This document shows, piece by piece, positions 34,987 through 53,300 of a stretch of DNA of 64,000 bases (the stretch's first letter is position 1; each line of letters starts with the position of its first letter). The stretch is taken from contig NC_084929.1 of NCBI RefSeq assembly GCF_958298935.1, forward strand, positions 30,569,501-30,633,500. Reading direction: 5' to 3'. The notes under the pieces are model-generated. The model was not told the DNA's origin. It worked only from the letters and a program-made list of their open reading frames with translations, and did not search any database. Source of the DNA: Phragmites australis. Taxonomy: Eukaryota; Streptophyta; Magnoliopsida; Poales; Poaceae. The position numbers were made by a program, and so were the translations under genes.

Positions 34987-37303
34987 GCATGAAGGCTAAG
35001 TTACTTTGTGAAGATTAAGTAACTAAAGGTATGAGACTGTCAATTATATTTTATGAACTAACTCATGTGCTATGTGCTTGAGAATAAGTGGAGTTAGGTT
35101 CCATATGAAGATTGACAATAAGAGTGAAAACTAAGTTACTTGTGAAGATCAAGTGACTTAATTTATAAAGTTATAAATTAGGTTTTATAGGCTAACCTCT
35201 GTACTTTGTGCTTGAGAGTGCGTTGGGGTTAGGTTCTATAAGAAGGCATGAGTTGAATTGACATGTTCAATATGCCAAGTTGGAAAACCAAGATCAAGAC
35301 AAACTTAGTGGACAACTTATATGCTTGATGCTTACGGTTCATACTTTGGTAGCGAACCAAATGAAGATGACGCGAAGAGCAAAATCTCCTATGCTTTGTG
35401 CGTGGGAAGCTATCAACAAAGCTTCATTAAGCTTTCGGAGATCAAGTGAAGATCAAGATAGAAGCGAGGATTATCATCATCATCAAGAGAAGATGAGTTG
35501 ATGACGAGCCTTGAAAAGCTACGAGAAGCGTCGGGGTTTGGATGATATGTTCATCAAGTTCGATGGGATTGCTCAAGGCAAATGTATAACTAGAATAGGT
35601 TTTCTAGTTTTGCCAGTCTCAAAGTGTTTGGTGGGAGACCGGGTTATAGGATCGATAGCGGTACTATCAAGAGGGACTACCAAAAGTATTGCTCGATTGT
35701 TGTGTCAAGTGCTTAAACCATATGCTTAGTGCGGGATGTGTTTGTGTTTAGAGTGCGCTTTACAAGTCCAGGGTATTAAAAAGTGTTTTAGAATTAACCC
35801 TTTGTTGTTGTCGGTCTTAATGGAGAAAAGTGGTTGTGTCCAAGCCTTAGTGGTGATTCACATATCCTATATGATAACTAGTTTAATCTTGGAAGATTAA
35901 GCTTTGTACAATGGGTGGAAGTGTCTGAATGGTTTTCAGAGTGTTCCTATTTTTGATCCAATGTGGTTGAGATCATAAATTTAGTAGGGATGTGTAGCGC
36001 TCTGAATAAGCTTTCTATAGAGTTTGAAATCATCAAAATCAGATATCGGGATCAAAAGTTATCGCCGTTCTTAAGAGTGTCAGTTGTGCTGAAACAGGAA
36101 GTTCCGGTTTTGGACTCGAAGTTTCGAGTTAGTCAGTAGTACCGGGTTCAATCCGGAAGGAATCTCTTGGTTTTGGTTTTCTCATGAAACCGGAAGTTCC
36201 CATTTTGGACCAGAAGTTCCGAATTTGATTAACTTTTGAATAGAAGAATTGTTGTAATGGTAACATTTCAACCTAAGTTGGAACTTCTGACTTAGGACTC
36301 GGAAGTTTCGGGTTAGGCCATAATGCTTTGAAATGGTTAGTTTTTCAGAGTGGGGTATTTATACCCCTTTGCCTCCTTGCGTGGGGTATAGCTTTGGAAG
36401 TAATTTTGCTAACTTTGTGGTGCTTGTGAGAGGTGTTAGAACTTGGTGTTTCGTCTTTGAGTGCTCCCCTCCTAACTTTACCAATATTTTATGAGAATCA
36501 AGCCTTTGTGGCTTAGTAAGAATAGAGTGAGGTGTGTGAAGCTTGGGTTGCTCACATGTGTCGTATTAGTTACGAGTGTTTGAGCACTCGGTGTTGATCG
36601 TGTGCGAGTTTAGGAATTTCTTACTCTTGGAGACCACCGTCTCCTAGACGGTTCGATGGTGGATTGCCGGCGATCTCCTCAAGTGAAGATTGTAAGGAGG
36701 CCCGAAAGTGGTTGTGGAACTCACTATCTCTAGAGTGGAGAAAGAGTTGACCATAATAGAGACGAGGAGTGCATGTGTGCAGCCTCGTAAGGAAAAAGGT
36801 TGAAAATGACCTAGCTCAAGTGTGATCGAGCTTCCTCAACAGAGATGTAGGATATCTGTGGATATCCGAACTTTAGTAACAAATCATTTGTCTCTGTATT
36901 TCATACTCTTGTGCATTACTTTGATATTCATGCTTGTATGTTTATTTATATATGCATTGAGTTAATTTCGCGATATTCAATTTTGTTTTCTGAGCTGATC
37001 GGAAGTTTTGTTGAACAGTAAAATCGGATTTTTTTTTTCAATGAACAATAAAATTGAAACTTTCGATTGGAGTTTTTGCATATCTTATTAGATTTGAATA
37101 ATCTTTTTCACACTCTAGTATTCTAACCTTAACACTTATTTAAGGTGATTGTGCACTAGTCGAGTCTAGAATATTTAGGTTTTTCAATTATAAAAAATCT
37201 ATTAGTTTATTTCTGCTGTAATTTTAGGCCAAATAATAAAAGGGGTCGAAGTTTTGTTAAAAGGCATATTCACTCCCATCTATACGATATCACTGTCCTT
37301 TCA
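34479..37303 (+). mobile_element. Solo LTR of a SIRE/Maximus-like Copia element
   Basis: It starts TGAAGGTTTATCTAACCC and ends ATCACTGTCCTTTCA, the LTR end style of grass SIRE-like Copia elements. The flanks GAGAG (34474-34478) and AAGAG (37304-37308) match at four of five bases, consistent with a target duplication. A TATA-like TATTTATACCCC at 36357 is preceded by many short GGAAGTTCCGG-type palindromes (36085-36335). No primer site or coding interior follows, so it is a solo LTR left by recombination. The first 254 bp are tandemly duplicated. Confidence 0.75.
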
Positions 37304-37389
37304 AAGAGATATGTACTCATGTTGCATACATGTCTAAAATATACTCATGCTATACAACTATGCTAGTTTTATCTGTTCTTGTTCATGAA

Positions 37390-38209
37390 AAACCTACAAA
37401 AAAGTGTAGGAGTCTGTTAAACCAGCTCCCACTCTCGGTCTAACCAATCACACTTGGGGACCAGTCGGTTAGACTGAGAGTGGGGGCGATCTAATCAACT
37501 GCTCAAAATATTGCAACCAGTTCTGGTAACAAACAATACGAACAAGACCGGTTCCGGTAACGAACAATATGGACCACACTGGTTAAACTGATCGATTAGA
37601 TCGAGAGTGGGGCGTCTAATCGACTACTCAAAATATTATAGTAAGTTTCAGTAACGAACTAATTGTACTACTCTTCATATTATAGTCGGTTCATATGAAC
37701 AATTGACTGCAATACGGGCAGTATTACTACCGGTTCTAGTAAAGAACCAACTTAACTACTCAACATAGTACAATCGGTTAATACGAATAACTGACTATAA
37801 TACAGACAATATTACAGCGGGTTCTAGTAATGAACCGATTTTACTACAGCATAGTGCAATCGATTGATATAAACAACCAATTACAATATGAAAAATATTA
37901 TAGCTGGTTTCGGTAACGAACCAACTTTACTACTCAGTATAGTACGGACCATATCTCAGTTAGTTTTAATATGGAACCGATTGTACTACTCATCATAGTG
38001 CACGCAATTTATGTTACGAATTGACTACAATATTTTAGTTAGCTTAGTTGATTTGTGGTAGCAACAGACTATAATAAAGATTATTACAGTCGGTTCTTAT
38101 AGTCGACTGGAGTAGTTGCTTATTTTTACAATCCTTTTTTTTTTGTCGGTTTGAACCCCACTGAAAAAACGGTTAAAAGTCGATTGTGAAAACAATTTCT
38201 GTTGTAGTG
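37390..38209. mobile_element. CACTA transposon terminus with subterminal repeats
   Basis: The right end is ACAATTTCTGTTGTAGTG, complement CACTACAACAGAAATTG, a standard CACTA terminus. Upstream are about a dozen variants of TTCTAGTAACGAACC(G/A)A and CGGTT. The partner terminus could not be located, probably because the left part is interrupted by the solo LTR at 34479-37303. Confidence 0.7.
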
Positions 38210-38503
38210 AATAATAGATCCTGAATTCGAACCCGCCGTTTGCCAGAACATGAATCACGAGAAGAGCTAAAGATAAAGAAATGTGACTTTAATAAGAACA
38301 AAAAAATCAAGCACCTTATGTTGGCAAATCCATACTTCTAGCCATGTACATTTTGTTGTGTCACGAATCTCATGATAGGTTGCACGTAGCATGCATGGTA
38401 AAAGCTCGACAAACCAATGAATACGCATCACATCCATACAAATCTTCAATGCATGTCGCAAGCTGCAACAAAAATGGGGTAAGAACACATCTGAAATATG
38501 ATC

Positions 38504-43799
<5,296 letters not shown>

Positions 43800-43886
43800 G
43801 ATCGGAACCCGGAGGCACGCTCCCCCTGCGTGGTTGGCCCTGGCCGTGAACTCTTCTTCTCTATCCGTCTCAACGCAAAACCCAGG

Positions 43887-43888
<2 letters not shown>

Positions 43889-43933
<45 letters not shown>
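43889..43933. repeat. (GA)n microsatellite, (CT)n on the kinase sense strand
   Basis: A pure GA run of about 45 bp, 90 bases upstream of the receptor-kinase ATG. On the gene's strand it is a CT tract in the probable 5' UTR or core promoter, a common site for GAGA-binding BPC factors. Confidence 0.9.
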
Positions 43934-43935
<2 letters not shown>

Positions 43936-44329
43936 GCACAACTTGTAAGGTGAGCCCCTCCGATCCGCAAGGTCATGACACCAAGCCTCGCTGTACTGTT
44001 ATACATGCATTGAATGGCGAGGGGGGCACCAACTCCCTGCGTCTTCTTCCTCCCCAGCGCGGCTGCGCAGGGAAGAGGTCAACCCAAGCAAATGGCAGGC
44101 GAGCCCACGCGCCTTCGCTTCGTTGCACCCCTGGTCAAAGGAGAGGAAGGAAAACGAGCTGGCCGCCAATGCAATGGAAAAGCTAACGCCGATAAGAAAC
44201 GTTTGTTAATCCCTCGGACGACGGTCGGTGGCACGTAGCTTTCGCAGCCGAACCATGGGGGTGAGGCACTGGGGCTTAATTGCGATTAGCGCGCCGGCAT
44301 CATTCCCTCTCCTTTTTGTTTTACTAATA

Positions 44330-44637
44330 GGGCCAACTCCATGGGAGTCGGCTTTCACGGTTGCAGTTATCGATACGGACTCCAAGCGTATATAAATGAG
44401 CTCTAGCGGAATCAACTTCTACTGCTACAGGGTTGCGGGCGCAAATCGGTAAGAGGAGAGGATCAGCAAATTTGAGGGAGGAATGAAGCTCCACAACATT
44501 GCTCAAAGAGGTGATTGTAGATTCGGAGAGAGAGTAATAGAGTAGAAAATAAGATATTTGCTAATAGTATTATAATAATATTAAAGTATGTTATAATATA
44601 GAGATAAATTTATAAAGTATTTAACGGAGATAGTCTT
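44330..44637. mobile_element. MITE-like repeat (member C)
   Basis: It starts GGGCCAACTCCATGGGAGTC and ends AACGGAGATAGTCTTAAG. It shares the AT-rich right arm TAATAGTATTATAATAATATTA with member A at 3370-3400. It sits about 500 bp upstream of the receptor kinase. Confidence 0.5.
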
Positions 44638-44645
44638 AAGTATAT

Positions 44646-44734
44646 CGGGCTCTTGAACCAGGCCATTAGCAACGTCCAACCAAATAAACGTCGGCTCTTG
44701 AATCAGACCATTAGCAACGTCCAACCAAATAAGC
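44646..44734. repeat. Two 45-bp tandem repeats
   Basis: CGGGCTCTTGAACCAGGCC and TCGGCTCTTGAATCAGACC each precede ATTAGCAACGTCCAACCAAA. Confidence 0.85.
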
Positions 44735-45388
44735 ATTGCGTGTGTGTATATAGTAGTGATATAAGCGTGTTGTACCGGGTTTCTAAAAAATTGGGAGCTT
44801 GATTGGAAGTTTCGTACTCTCGGCCAATCGGGTGTGAGTGCATGTTGTGATGTGTCTGATCGCGGGACCTGCATCCCCGGTCAATCGGGTTCTCCCGGTC
44901 AAATCACGACCGCCGGCGCGCATGCTTTGCTTGGAGCCTCGCTAATCGCTATCCCACCCTCCCACACAACCTCAGCTCTCTCTCGCAGGCCGAAACATCT
45001 ACTCCAATCACGGAGCAAAACGGCTACGGAAAGTCCATGCTTTGCCTCTTCCGGCGCTTCGTGCCGACACGAGCTCTCCGCCGTGCAGACCAGCTCTGCC
45101 CCGTACGGCCGTACACACCATGGGAGCCTCTGGCCGAAACGGTCGCAAGTACAGGGCTGCACGGCCGGGGAAGCGGTCGACGCTCGCGTGTCAGCCGGCG
45201 CCACAGCCATTTTACTCAGCCGCATGCTTATTACGTTGGAAATTCCCTGGGTTTGGTATCGGCGGCTTCTATCCTGCATTGCGCTTTCTCACCACAGAAC
45301 CCAGCGTTGACAAGCTGTTAAACAACACGCAAACCCAAACGGGCCAAGCAAAACTTCAACGCTTGAAACTCGGCGCCGCAGGATTTAA
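44735..45388. other. Intergenic, no gene supported
   Basis: Moderately GC-rich with long overlapping open frames on both strands (44834-45310 plus, 44899-45279 minus). Neither shows a recognisable domain or splice structure. Confidence 0.4.
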
Positions 45389-45692
45389 GGGTCTATTTGG
45401 TTGAGCTTAGGCTTTTACAAAGATGCTTTTAAAAGTTGCCGTTAAAAAACTGCTTATAAAAAACCTTTTGAATTAACTTTTAATGCAGATAAAATATATA
45501 ATATATATAATATCTCTCAAATCATCATCTCTCATAAGCTATAAAAACTTCTTAAGTTTTTTTATCTTCTAGTAATAATGACAGCTTCTAACAGCTTTTG
45601 CTTCTCAGGATACATTTTCAAAAACATATTGTTTGGTTCAATTTTCTACTTCTAAGTAGCAGAAGCTAGCAAAAACTGAAACAAACAGGGCC
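45389..45692. mobile_element. Tourist-like MITE (PIF/Harbinger type)
   Basis: Left end GGGTCTATTTGGTT and right end AAACAAACAGGGCC are inverted partners. The trinucleotide TAA flanks both sides (45386-45388, 45693-45695), the TWA duplication of Tourist elements. 304 bp, AT-rich, no coding. Confidence 0.8.
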
Positions 45693-45891
45693 TAAACAAG
45701 GCACCAGGTACATTACCTAGTCAACGGATCTGACGGAATCAGAATGTGACCTCGGTGCAAACGCACCAGTATCCAAAACTCAAGTCCTATATGCCTAGCA
45801 AAATAGCTAAATGGGTTCAAGTCCAATGGAGGGTGTGAACATTTCGGTTTGATCTACAAAATGAGCCATCGTACAGGATTATCTTTTGTGC

Positions 45892-47944
45892 TTAACGCCG
45901 CCTCACTTGAGACTCGCTCCTTGCAAGGATCATACCGGAGAGCTTGTCAACCTCGTAAAGGAGCCCAGCGGAAAACAGTAAGCTGCAGCAAAGCGGACCC
46001 AAAGGATTAGTTTGTTAACATGGATTACGGCATGACCACATGAGCATGCAGATAAACCCCAGAAAAATGATAAAGGAAGACCGCAACCACCAAAATAGGA
46101 ACACTAACGCTAGGGTCTTACAAGGACGAGTTCTACATAATATTGTGAAAATGTTGTCTATCCACTGCCAGATATTTCAAAGCAATAACTACACATTATA
46201 ATATAATAAGTTCCACCAGCACACTTTTACCAGGCATTGTCATGTGTGCTACATGCATAGCTTGGGAAATGCTGCTTCATGAAGTACCACAGAAATGCAA
46301 CTTCTAAGGAACTGTAATATTGCAATGCTGTGTCGAGACCATGGTGGACACCGCAAACCTTACCCCGACATAGCACTAAAATGTGATCTATCATTGTCAA
46401 ATAACTCTCAAAAGTCATGGTTGTCAGGTGGCTGAACTTCCCCAGGTAGTTGGTGTACTATAGTTTGCATGCAATAGTAACTCAGTGTAAATCTGATAAG
46501 TTACAGAAGGAACACTACTATGATATTTTGAATCAACAGATCTTACTTGGCTACTAGCAATCCATCTCATAATTTTAAATGGCGTGCTGGCTGCATAAGG
46601 CATATGTAAGGAGAACAACATGAAACCCACGAATAGTAATGTAGTGAGCCTATAGCATTATTATTTTTCAACATGCAAAAATGCTAATTGTAATATTCAT
46701 AACAATATCCTATAGTTAACAATGAACAGTCAACCATTGCATAGTCCAAATGGTATGGCACTTGATTCTCTGGATGATGACCAGAGTTTGATTCCAACCA
46801 ACAACGGGTTGGATGGGCTATCTATGTGGGCATTCTACTGTGGCTTCCAGGCTGTGCACATTCAACTGTCGTTTCTAGGTCTCTTTGTATTGTAGGTTTT
46901 GAACTTAAGATGACAACATTAGTCAATCCTCCCACCTCCAAAAGAAAAGGATAACGAATAAATACCTATGCTTTGGTAACATCACATTATACTTTGCAAA
47001 ATTATTAAACTTACACCTTCTATTTCTCTCCTCCCAAAAGAACAAAAACTCATAAGCAAACATTCCATTGGAATGTCTAAACTAGCATCTCTGGATAATC
47101 TCAAACACGTTCCTTATTTAGCAGACTTGAAGCATTTGGATTTGTTGATGGGTTCATGGGACAGAATAAATGCCAATGTCTGGTATAAAGAAATCAGTCA
47201 AGTGTGCTAACATACCATGTTGTGATACAGACGCGGTGGACAGTGCCAGCTACAATAAGAGCAACAAGTTCTGCTACAACAACTGCAAGGAAAGAGCAAT
47301 TATGATGAAAGAAAGTCAAAAAATAAACGCTGCAGGAAGTTATTAGAATTGAGATCATACGCCACACATACCTGCACCCCACCCGGTTCTAACTCCACTA
47401 GCTTCTTGGTAGTTCCCAATAAACTGCAACAGTTGTCCAATTATCAATTTATCATACACCAAAAATTCCATGCAGCGAAAATACATTTGTTGATGAAAGA
47501 GTTGATGAGTGCAGAACTAATTGATCTTATAACACAAAACCGTGTTAAGGGTGGCAGCCAAATGTACTTTAGTGTGCACCACAAGGTCGCTAAGTGTTAT
47601 ATGCTAGGTTCACTATGTTTTGCCTTGCTAAGGGTCTAGTTGCACAAGTTTCTATCATTTCATTTAGCAAATCAGGAAGAGTAAAGAGCTTCTCCAATAT
47701 CCACCATTCCGAGCGAACAAAAAAAAACAAAAACAAAATAGAAGCAACACGGGATTAGGAGGGCAACACGGATTAGGAAGGGACAGACGGTGAGGAGTAG
47801 TAGGAAGAGGAGGGAGCAGACGAAGCCGCCGGCGATGGTCATGAGCTCCGACGAGGCGAACTTGCCCCTGTACATCTCGAGTAGCGACAGCGTCACCGCG
47901 AAGAGAAGTAGCGACAGCAGCATCGACCGCCCAGTGCTCGCCAT
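45892..47944 (-). CDS. KRTCAP2: KRTCAP2-like oligosaccharyltransferase subunit
   Basis: Four exons, 47944-47789, 47423-47372, 47282-47216 and 45982-45892 (366 nt, 121 residues). The N-terminus MASTGRSMLLSLLLFAVTLS is followed by a second hydrophobic segment and the hallmark IHRVCIT-type motif, here TVHRVCITTCLLFSAGLLYE, as in human KRTCAP2 (LIHRVCVTTCFIFS). Three membrane segments lie at about 6-25, 34-55 and 69-100. In animals KRTCAP2 is an ER subunit that links STT3A-type oligosaccharyltransferase to the translocon for N-glycosylation; a plant role is inferred. The first donor (ACC|GTCTGT) is not a consensus site. The third intron (1.23 kb) contains a SINE candidate. The C-terminus is basic (QVRRR), unlike a KKxx signal. 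Confidence 0.92.
46735..46905 (+). mobile_element. SINE candidate in KRTCAP2 intron 3
   Basis: TAGTCCAAATGG (46742-46753) fits a polymerase III A box, and AGTTTGATTCC (46784-46794) fits a B box, about 30 bases apart. A T-rich end TTTGTATTGTAGG follows. No clear target duplication, so provisional. Confidence 0.4.
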
Positions 47945-48370
47945 CTGCGACAACAAACGGATCTCCAGCGAGTCAAACAACTACCCCCCGAAAAGTTTCA
48001 AGAGCCTCGCATCAAAGACAGAGAATCAGACCCCCGCAGGCCAGCGAGAGATGGATCGCGGCTCACCTCGGCTGGACCGTATCGCAGATCTGGGGAGACG
48101 GGCAAGGATGGCAGCAGCAGTAGGGTTTGGCGCTTCTTCTTCCCCTCTCCCCGATCTCGCGAGACGGATGTTAGATCTAGCGCCCAGTCGAGTCGCCTCG
48201 CCTGATCGAGGGGTTGGGGATGGGCCCACCAGAGTGCTCTAGTTGGGCTTGATGAGGGAGTAGGTTGGGCCCACTTTCTTGTAGAGTAGATAATTGAATT
48301 TTGATTGAGTTATTTTTCTAAGGGAAAAAGGTCGCCCATATAAGGTCATTCGATTTGGGCCGACGGATCC
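47945..48370. other. Upstream region of KRTCAP2
   Basis: GC-rich, likely 5' UTR and promoter. There is no TATA box in a convincing position. Open frames at 48026-48242 on both strands overlap each other and are not supported. Confidence 0.4.
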
Positions 48371-48665
48371 GAGGTGTCCGGCCGAGTTTTTTATATACTT
48401 TTCAAAACAAAAAATTACAAATATATATGTTTATTTTGAAAAATTGTTAATCTAGACTCATATCACCCATTTTAAAAAGTGATATCACCCTTTCAACGGG
48501 TGATATATCGATATAGCTTGCCAGTGTTGACAGGCATTGCTACATGTCACTCGTTCAATGGGTGGCAGGACGAGTTGCCATTCTAACGGGTGGCAGGTAC
48601 ATATCGCCTTTCCAACAGCTTCCAACAGGGGATGGGAACATGTTGCCCTTCCAATAGTTAACAAA
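48371..48665. repeat. Hairpin-bearing repeat related to 31290-31440
   Basis: TTACAAATATATATGTTTATTTTGAAAAATTG precedes GACTCATATCACCC and stem-loops TATCACCC...GGGTGATA. It resembles 31290-31440 in the same orientation, and 59335-59080 in inverted orientation. Possibly the terminus of a Mutator-like element; no 9-bp duplication found. Confidence 0.45.
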
Positions 48666-48849
48666 TATCTATTTTTTCAATAAAATCTATTATCTATATT
48701 AAAGGGCTAAGAATGGGAGCAATTCTAAGGTCAAATTACTGTAGCTGTTGTTCATGTGGGTCCCACATATGTGTACGTATATAGATACGTATATGTATTC
48801 GTATGTATATGTGTATTGTATGTGTATGCATATGTGTGTATAGATAGCC

Positions 48850-49610
48850 TCTGTGCATGCTCTTATGTTCGCTTCGTGGTAAGCTTATCTATTGTTTTCC
48901 ACAAGGCATCGAACTTTTGCTGCTGATTCTGACTACACAACCTTTGAAAAAGGTTCATCATGTTCTTGTTCTTGAACTGTCTGAAGAAGTTAGCACCCAA
49001 ACGCCTCATGCACTACACAACCTTTTAAAAAGGTTCATCATGTTCTTGTTCTTGAACTGTCTGCAAATCTTGTGAGATGGGTCTGACTTGGTGTTCAGCT
49101 GAACTATCCTGCAGGTTGAGGATTGCCTTCAAAATCTTTGCATGCGGATCATGTGTAAGGCAGACATTCGGTCGATCCATCACAACAAAAATCCTGATGC
49201 ACTGCATGAACTAATACTAGATGTCTAAGTTCTCACTTTCGACAAAGGAAAATGCCACTGGTAATATTAGGTAGTCCCGTCGATGCAAATGATAGGGCAA
49301 CAATGCTATAAAAGCTTGAATACAAACTCCGAAGGCAAAGATTTTGCATTGCAGGACCAACATATCAAGTTCCTTCACCGACAGGTAGTGCGCAGTATCA
49401 ATGTAAGTTTTAGGGTTCCTCTTAGTAATAGTGCGAAGCAACTGTGGAAGATCATCGTATGATACTTCGTATGTCTTGAATCCTATCTCAATTGCCTTTC
49501 TCTTCACCCTAAAAGCCTTGTCGTAGCTAATAGTATATCGATACCTCTCCTCAATTATCCTGATTATGGATTTGGATTCATAGTTCAGATCATGTGGTAT
49601 TTCTCCACAA
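48850..49610 (-). pseudogene. Mutator-like transposase fragment
   Basis: On the minus strand, LPQLLRTITKRNPKTYIDT (near 49455), VCIQAFIALLPYHLHRRDYL and LPVAFSFVESENLDI match the MuDR transposase region also present at 30120-29790. Near 49075, FKNKNMMNLFQRLC-like sequence appears twice because of an 80-bp tandem duplication (48933 and 49013). Stops are frequent; no catalytic core survives. Confidence 0.65.
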
Positions 49611-49730
49611 TTTGATCATACATCACCTATGGAACAACCTACTAACAATTCTCAATAATGTTGTTAGTCCATAGGTATTATCATTAATTATCAAACCACA
49701 TATAAGGGCTAGATGCACTTTCAGTTTTGG
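49611..49730 (-). mobile_element. Inverted fragment of a SIRE-like LTR start
   Basis: The minus strand reads TGAAAGTGCATCTAGCCC, then TTGATAATTAATGATAATACC, the same start as the solo LTR at 34479 (TGAAGGTTTATCTAACCC). It joins the decayed Copia LTR at about 49740 in opposite orientation. Confidence 0.55.
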
Positions 49731-49739
49731 AGTCTTGAT

Positions 49740-50245
49740 GACTGATTGGCACATTAAACCTTGGTGGCTCAAGCTTGTTGACCCTCTAACTTAGTATAGA
49801 GCGGCAGCAAGAATCATATACAGAGACACGGAGGCCCTTGCCTTGGTAGTTAAAGCTCTAAAGTGAAAACAACGTACAAGTGATCGGAAAAGAGATTGAT
49901 GGTGAGACCTTACCTTGATGGCTGGGTGGTTTATCGTACTTGAGGTCTTGCCTTGGTGCCTTAGTAGCTCAAAAGCCATGACCAGAAGAGTTTGCTATCT
50001 CTACTTTATTTACGTTTTTGCATTTACATACTTGCAATCTACCTTTGCGCACTTACTTTTCTAGAATAGTTTGTTAAGATTGACTATATGATGCTAACCT
50101 TTTGAGTGGTAGATTAGACACACTAGATAAACTTAGAGCATATTTAGATAGAAATCGATATAGGTTTATCTTGTGAAATTTTTAGAGCCTAATAGTTTTA
50201 ATTGTCCTAATTCACCCCACTCTTGAGACGTCGCCGATCCTCACA
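49740..50245 (+). repeat. 5' LTR of the SIRE-like element (truncated)
   Basis: Aligns with 58500-59068; its first ~1 kb is missing and replaced by the inverted LTR fragment at 49611-49730. Confidence 0.75.
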
Positions 50246-50399
50246 AGTGGTATTAGAGCCCCGTGCTCTTGATAGGTTTAACATCCTAGAGAGTTGTGAC
50301 GTCTGGGTTGGAATGGATATCGGTAGTGCTCCACACTTTGACGACACTAATTTCTCCCGTTGAAAAATTCTATTAACTTGTTTTCTATAAACCAAAGGT

Positions 50400-53300
50400 T
50401 TAAATGTTTGGAAGGTCACCGAATAAGGGATGAGACAACGTCTCATAAACAAGAAGAGACAATCTGTTGCTATGGCGAAGGGTATCCTTTTATCATCTCT
50501 TAGCATTGATGATTTCAATAGAGTATATTCTCTCACCAATACATATGATATTTGGACTAACCTCATTGAAAATACTATGAGCAAAGAATATGAGCAATGA
50601 GAAATACCATGTGCTTGTCACTAAGCTCAATAGCATCAAACAATTTGTCCATGAAAATACTAATGATGTGTACTTACATTTAAATATTCTTGTCAATAAG
50701 ATCAATGGAATAGGTTTGACGTAAATTGAAGACACTCAAGTTGTGAGAAAAATACTTCAATCTATTCTTCTAAAGTACAAAGCTAATTGTCTCCATCATC
50801 TACGATGACCACGATATGAGCAAGATGACTTCAATTCATGTTCTCAGCAAGATCACCGCCCACGGGATGACCATGAACATAGAGGTTGAAGCTTCTACCC
50901 CATCCGATGCCAAGAACATTACCCTAACAAGCAAATAAGAACCATACTCACACATGAAGCAAAGATAAAGAGACAAGAGTAAGAGTCAAGCTCAACCGAA
51001 GATGATGTTGATGAAGAAGATGAAGAAAATAAGCAAAACACCTCAAATGACGAAGAGATGGGTCTCAAAGTCGCCAAACTCATCTTACAATTGCAGAAGA
51101 ACATAAAGAGGATCAATGTCATTAATCATCTATTCTCTATTGAAGACTTGGTCAACACAATTGATCATATCAGGAAGTAGAAGAAGATCAAGAACAACAG
51201 GAAGAGACAAAGCATCTGCAAGCATAGAAAGATGGGCGGGTGAAGATGAAGATTCAAGCTCAAGTGATGAGAGCTTCACCACTCGCTCCTCCAAAAGAAA
51301 CCCTTACTCAAGGTCATCATCACACAAGTGCCTTATGGCCAAAAATATAAAAAATGATGCAAGTGATGATGAATCTGATGAGGATTCACCCTCTCAAGAA
51401 ATACTTCTTGATTTGATCAATGAGCAATAAAAGGTTTTAAAAAATCATCTAAAGAATTTAAGAAAATTAATGCTCTCAATGACATTCATGCTACCTTTGT
51501 TTTCAATTATAAACAATTATTAAGCAAATTTGAATTATTAAACAAGGAACATGAAGAGCTTAAGGCAAAATTTGAGTATACTGAATATCAATCTAAGGTC
51601 TCTTCAAAGCAATCTACATCTCTCTTTAATTTCAATTCTAAGGTAGATGCTTCTGTCACGACCCAAATTCTTAATCACGCAATTAAGCATAATCATACTT
51701 CTTAAGCATTATATTTAATTTTGCGTAATTGTAATTCAGAACGCTAATGCACTTCGTTAAAAGTAAATTGGATGAGAGAAATAAATTCGGGAGAGAAAAG
51801 AATAGAATTCACAATTAAAATGGGCTTTTTCTCTCACCCGTGGGCCCCACCTTCCCAACCACCCAAATGGGCAGCCCCACCTGCTCCCTCTCTCTCCTCC
51901 CTCACCCCCACACCTCCCACCCGTGCAGCAGCTGCTGCTGCCTCCCTCTCACTCCCCTCTCAAGCTCTCTCTCCCTTTCTCCTCAAATCCGAGCTCTAGA
52001 GAAGGATTAAAGGTAAGCATGTGGTACCATTGCATTCTAGAGCTCAAAAGCTACTCATCCATCCAATTCATTTTCAAATTTTCGGAGGATTTGAGTCGTT
52101 CTTGGCTCGTTTTGGTGTTTAGGGTTAAAACGAGAAGAACACCGAAATTCTTCGTTTCCCGAGTATTTCCTCCACTTTCTAACGGTCACCCAACTCCACA
52201 AGCATCTTGAGTAAGTCTCTTAGGCTCTCCATAGCAAAAATTCGTGATTTGGTTGATCGATCTCGAGTTTTAGCAAAGTTCATGAGTTTTTGAGATTTTA
52301 GACCAAAATGAGGGTTTGGTTGAGATTTGATTTAGGAATTGAGTTGCTAGGTGGTTAGTTAAGTTCTATACTCTCGAAACTCTCCCAAACATATACTCCT
52401 TTAGAGTGGAAAAGATCACAAATCGATTTGGTAAAGTTTCCCCTCAAATAGAAGCAGTTCTGTAAAGTACGAAACCTCCGTAAAATTGTCCGGAGATTCC
52501 GTAGTCCAGAACCTCCACAAAAATATGCAGATAGTCCGCAAAAGTGCGGAGGGTCCGTAGTTACTATTTATCAGGCGTGTTGAGGCTTGTAAAATTCATA
52601 ATTAATTAATCTAAACCCCAAACCATGTGGGACTAGTTGTGTTAGCTTCTTATGAGTGTGAACTACGTGTTAAAAATGTTGAAATTCTAGAAAATATTTT
52701 TGAGAATTAGTGAGTTAATTAAATGTGTTTCGGCTTGTTTAGGTCACGATTAGTTGTTGCCATATCCTACAATTATGAAACCACTTTTGTTAGCCTTGTA
52801 TTAACATGCTCTACACATTAAAAATACTATAAGCCATGAGATGAGTGTTTGAATTCTGTTGTTTAATGAAATATGCGCTGAGGTTTAATGAGTCATTGAA
52901 ATGGTTTCAATCTTTAATATCTCGTAATTAATTGAATCTAAACCCCATATATAGTGTATGACCATGTTTAGGTAGAGTGTGTCTAGTGTTCAAGTTGAAT
53001 CGATCGACGAATCGTAGAAAACACATTTTTAGCCCAGGTTCGGAGTGTCCGGACAAAAGTCCGGAGGGTCCGCACATGTCCGGAGTATCCGAAGAAAAGT
53101 CCAGATAGTCTGGAGTTTGCCTGAGTTGCGCAATGTCCGGATGTTCTGCATAATTTTGCGGATAGTCCGCATATGTCCGGAGGTTCCGGAGAATTCTTCG
53201 GAGGTTTCGCACTTTCAGCAACTTTTCAAATTGGTTTGAGTCCTAATTTTGTTCTAGTTCACATATTTGCACTTTTAACATGTTTTGCGCATCCTATGGC

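Noticed and set aside
26638..38209. CACTACTACCAGG at 26638 as the partner terminus of the CACTA end at 38209
   Set aside because: The sequence after it lacks the subterminal repeats seen at 37390-38200, so the pairing is not supported.
44834..45310. Long overlapping frames on both strands upstream of the MITE
   Set aside because: No domain, no splice structure, and both strands are open because of composition.
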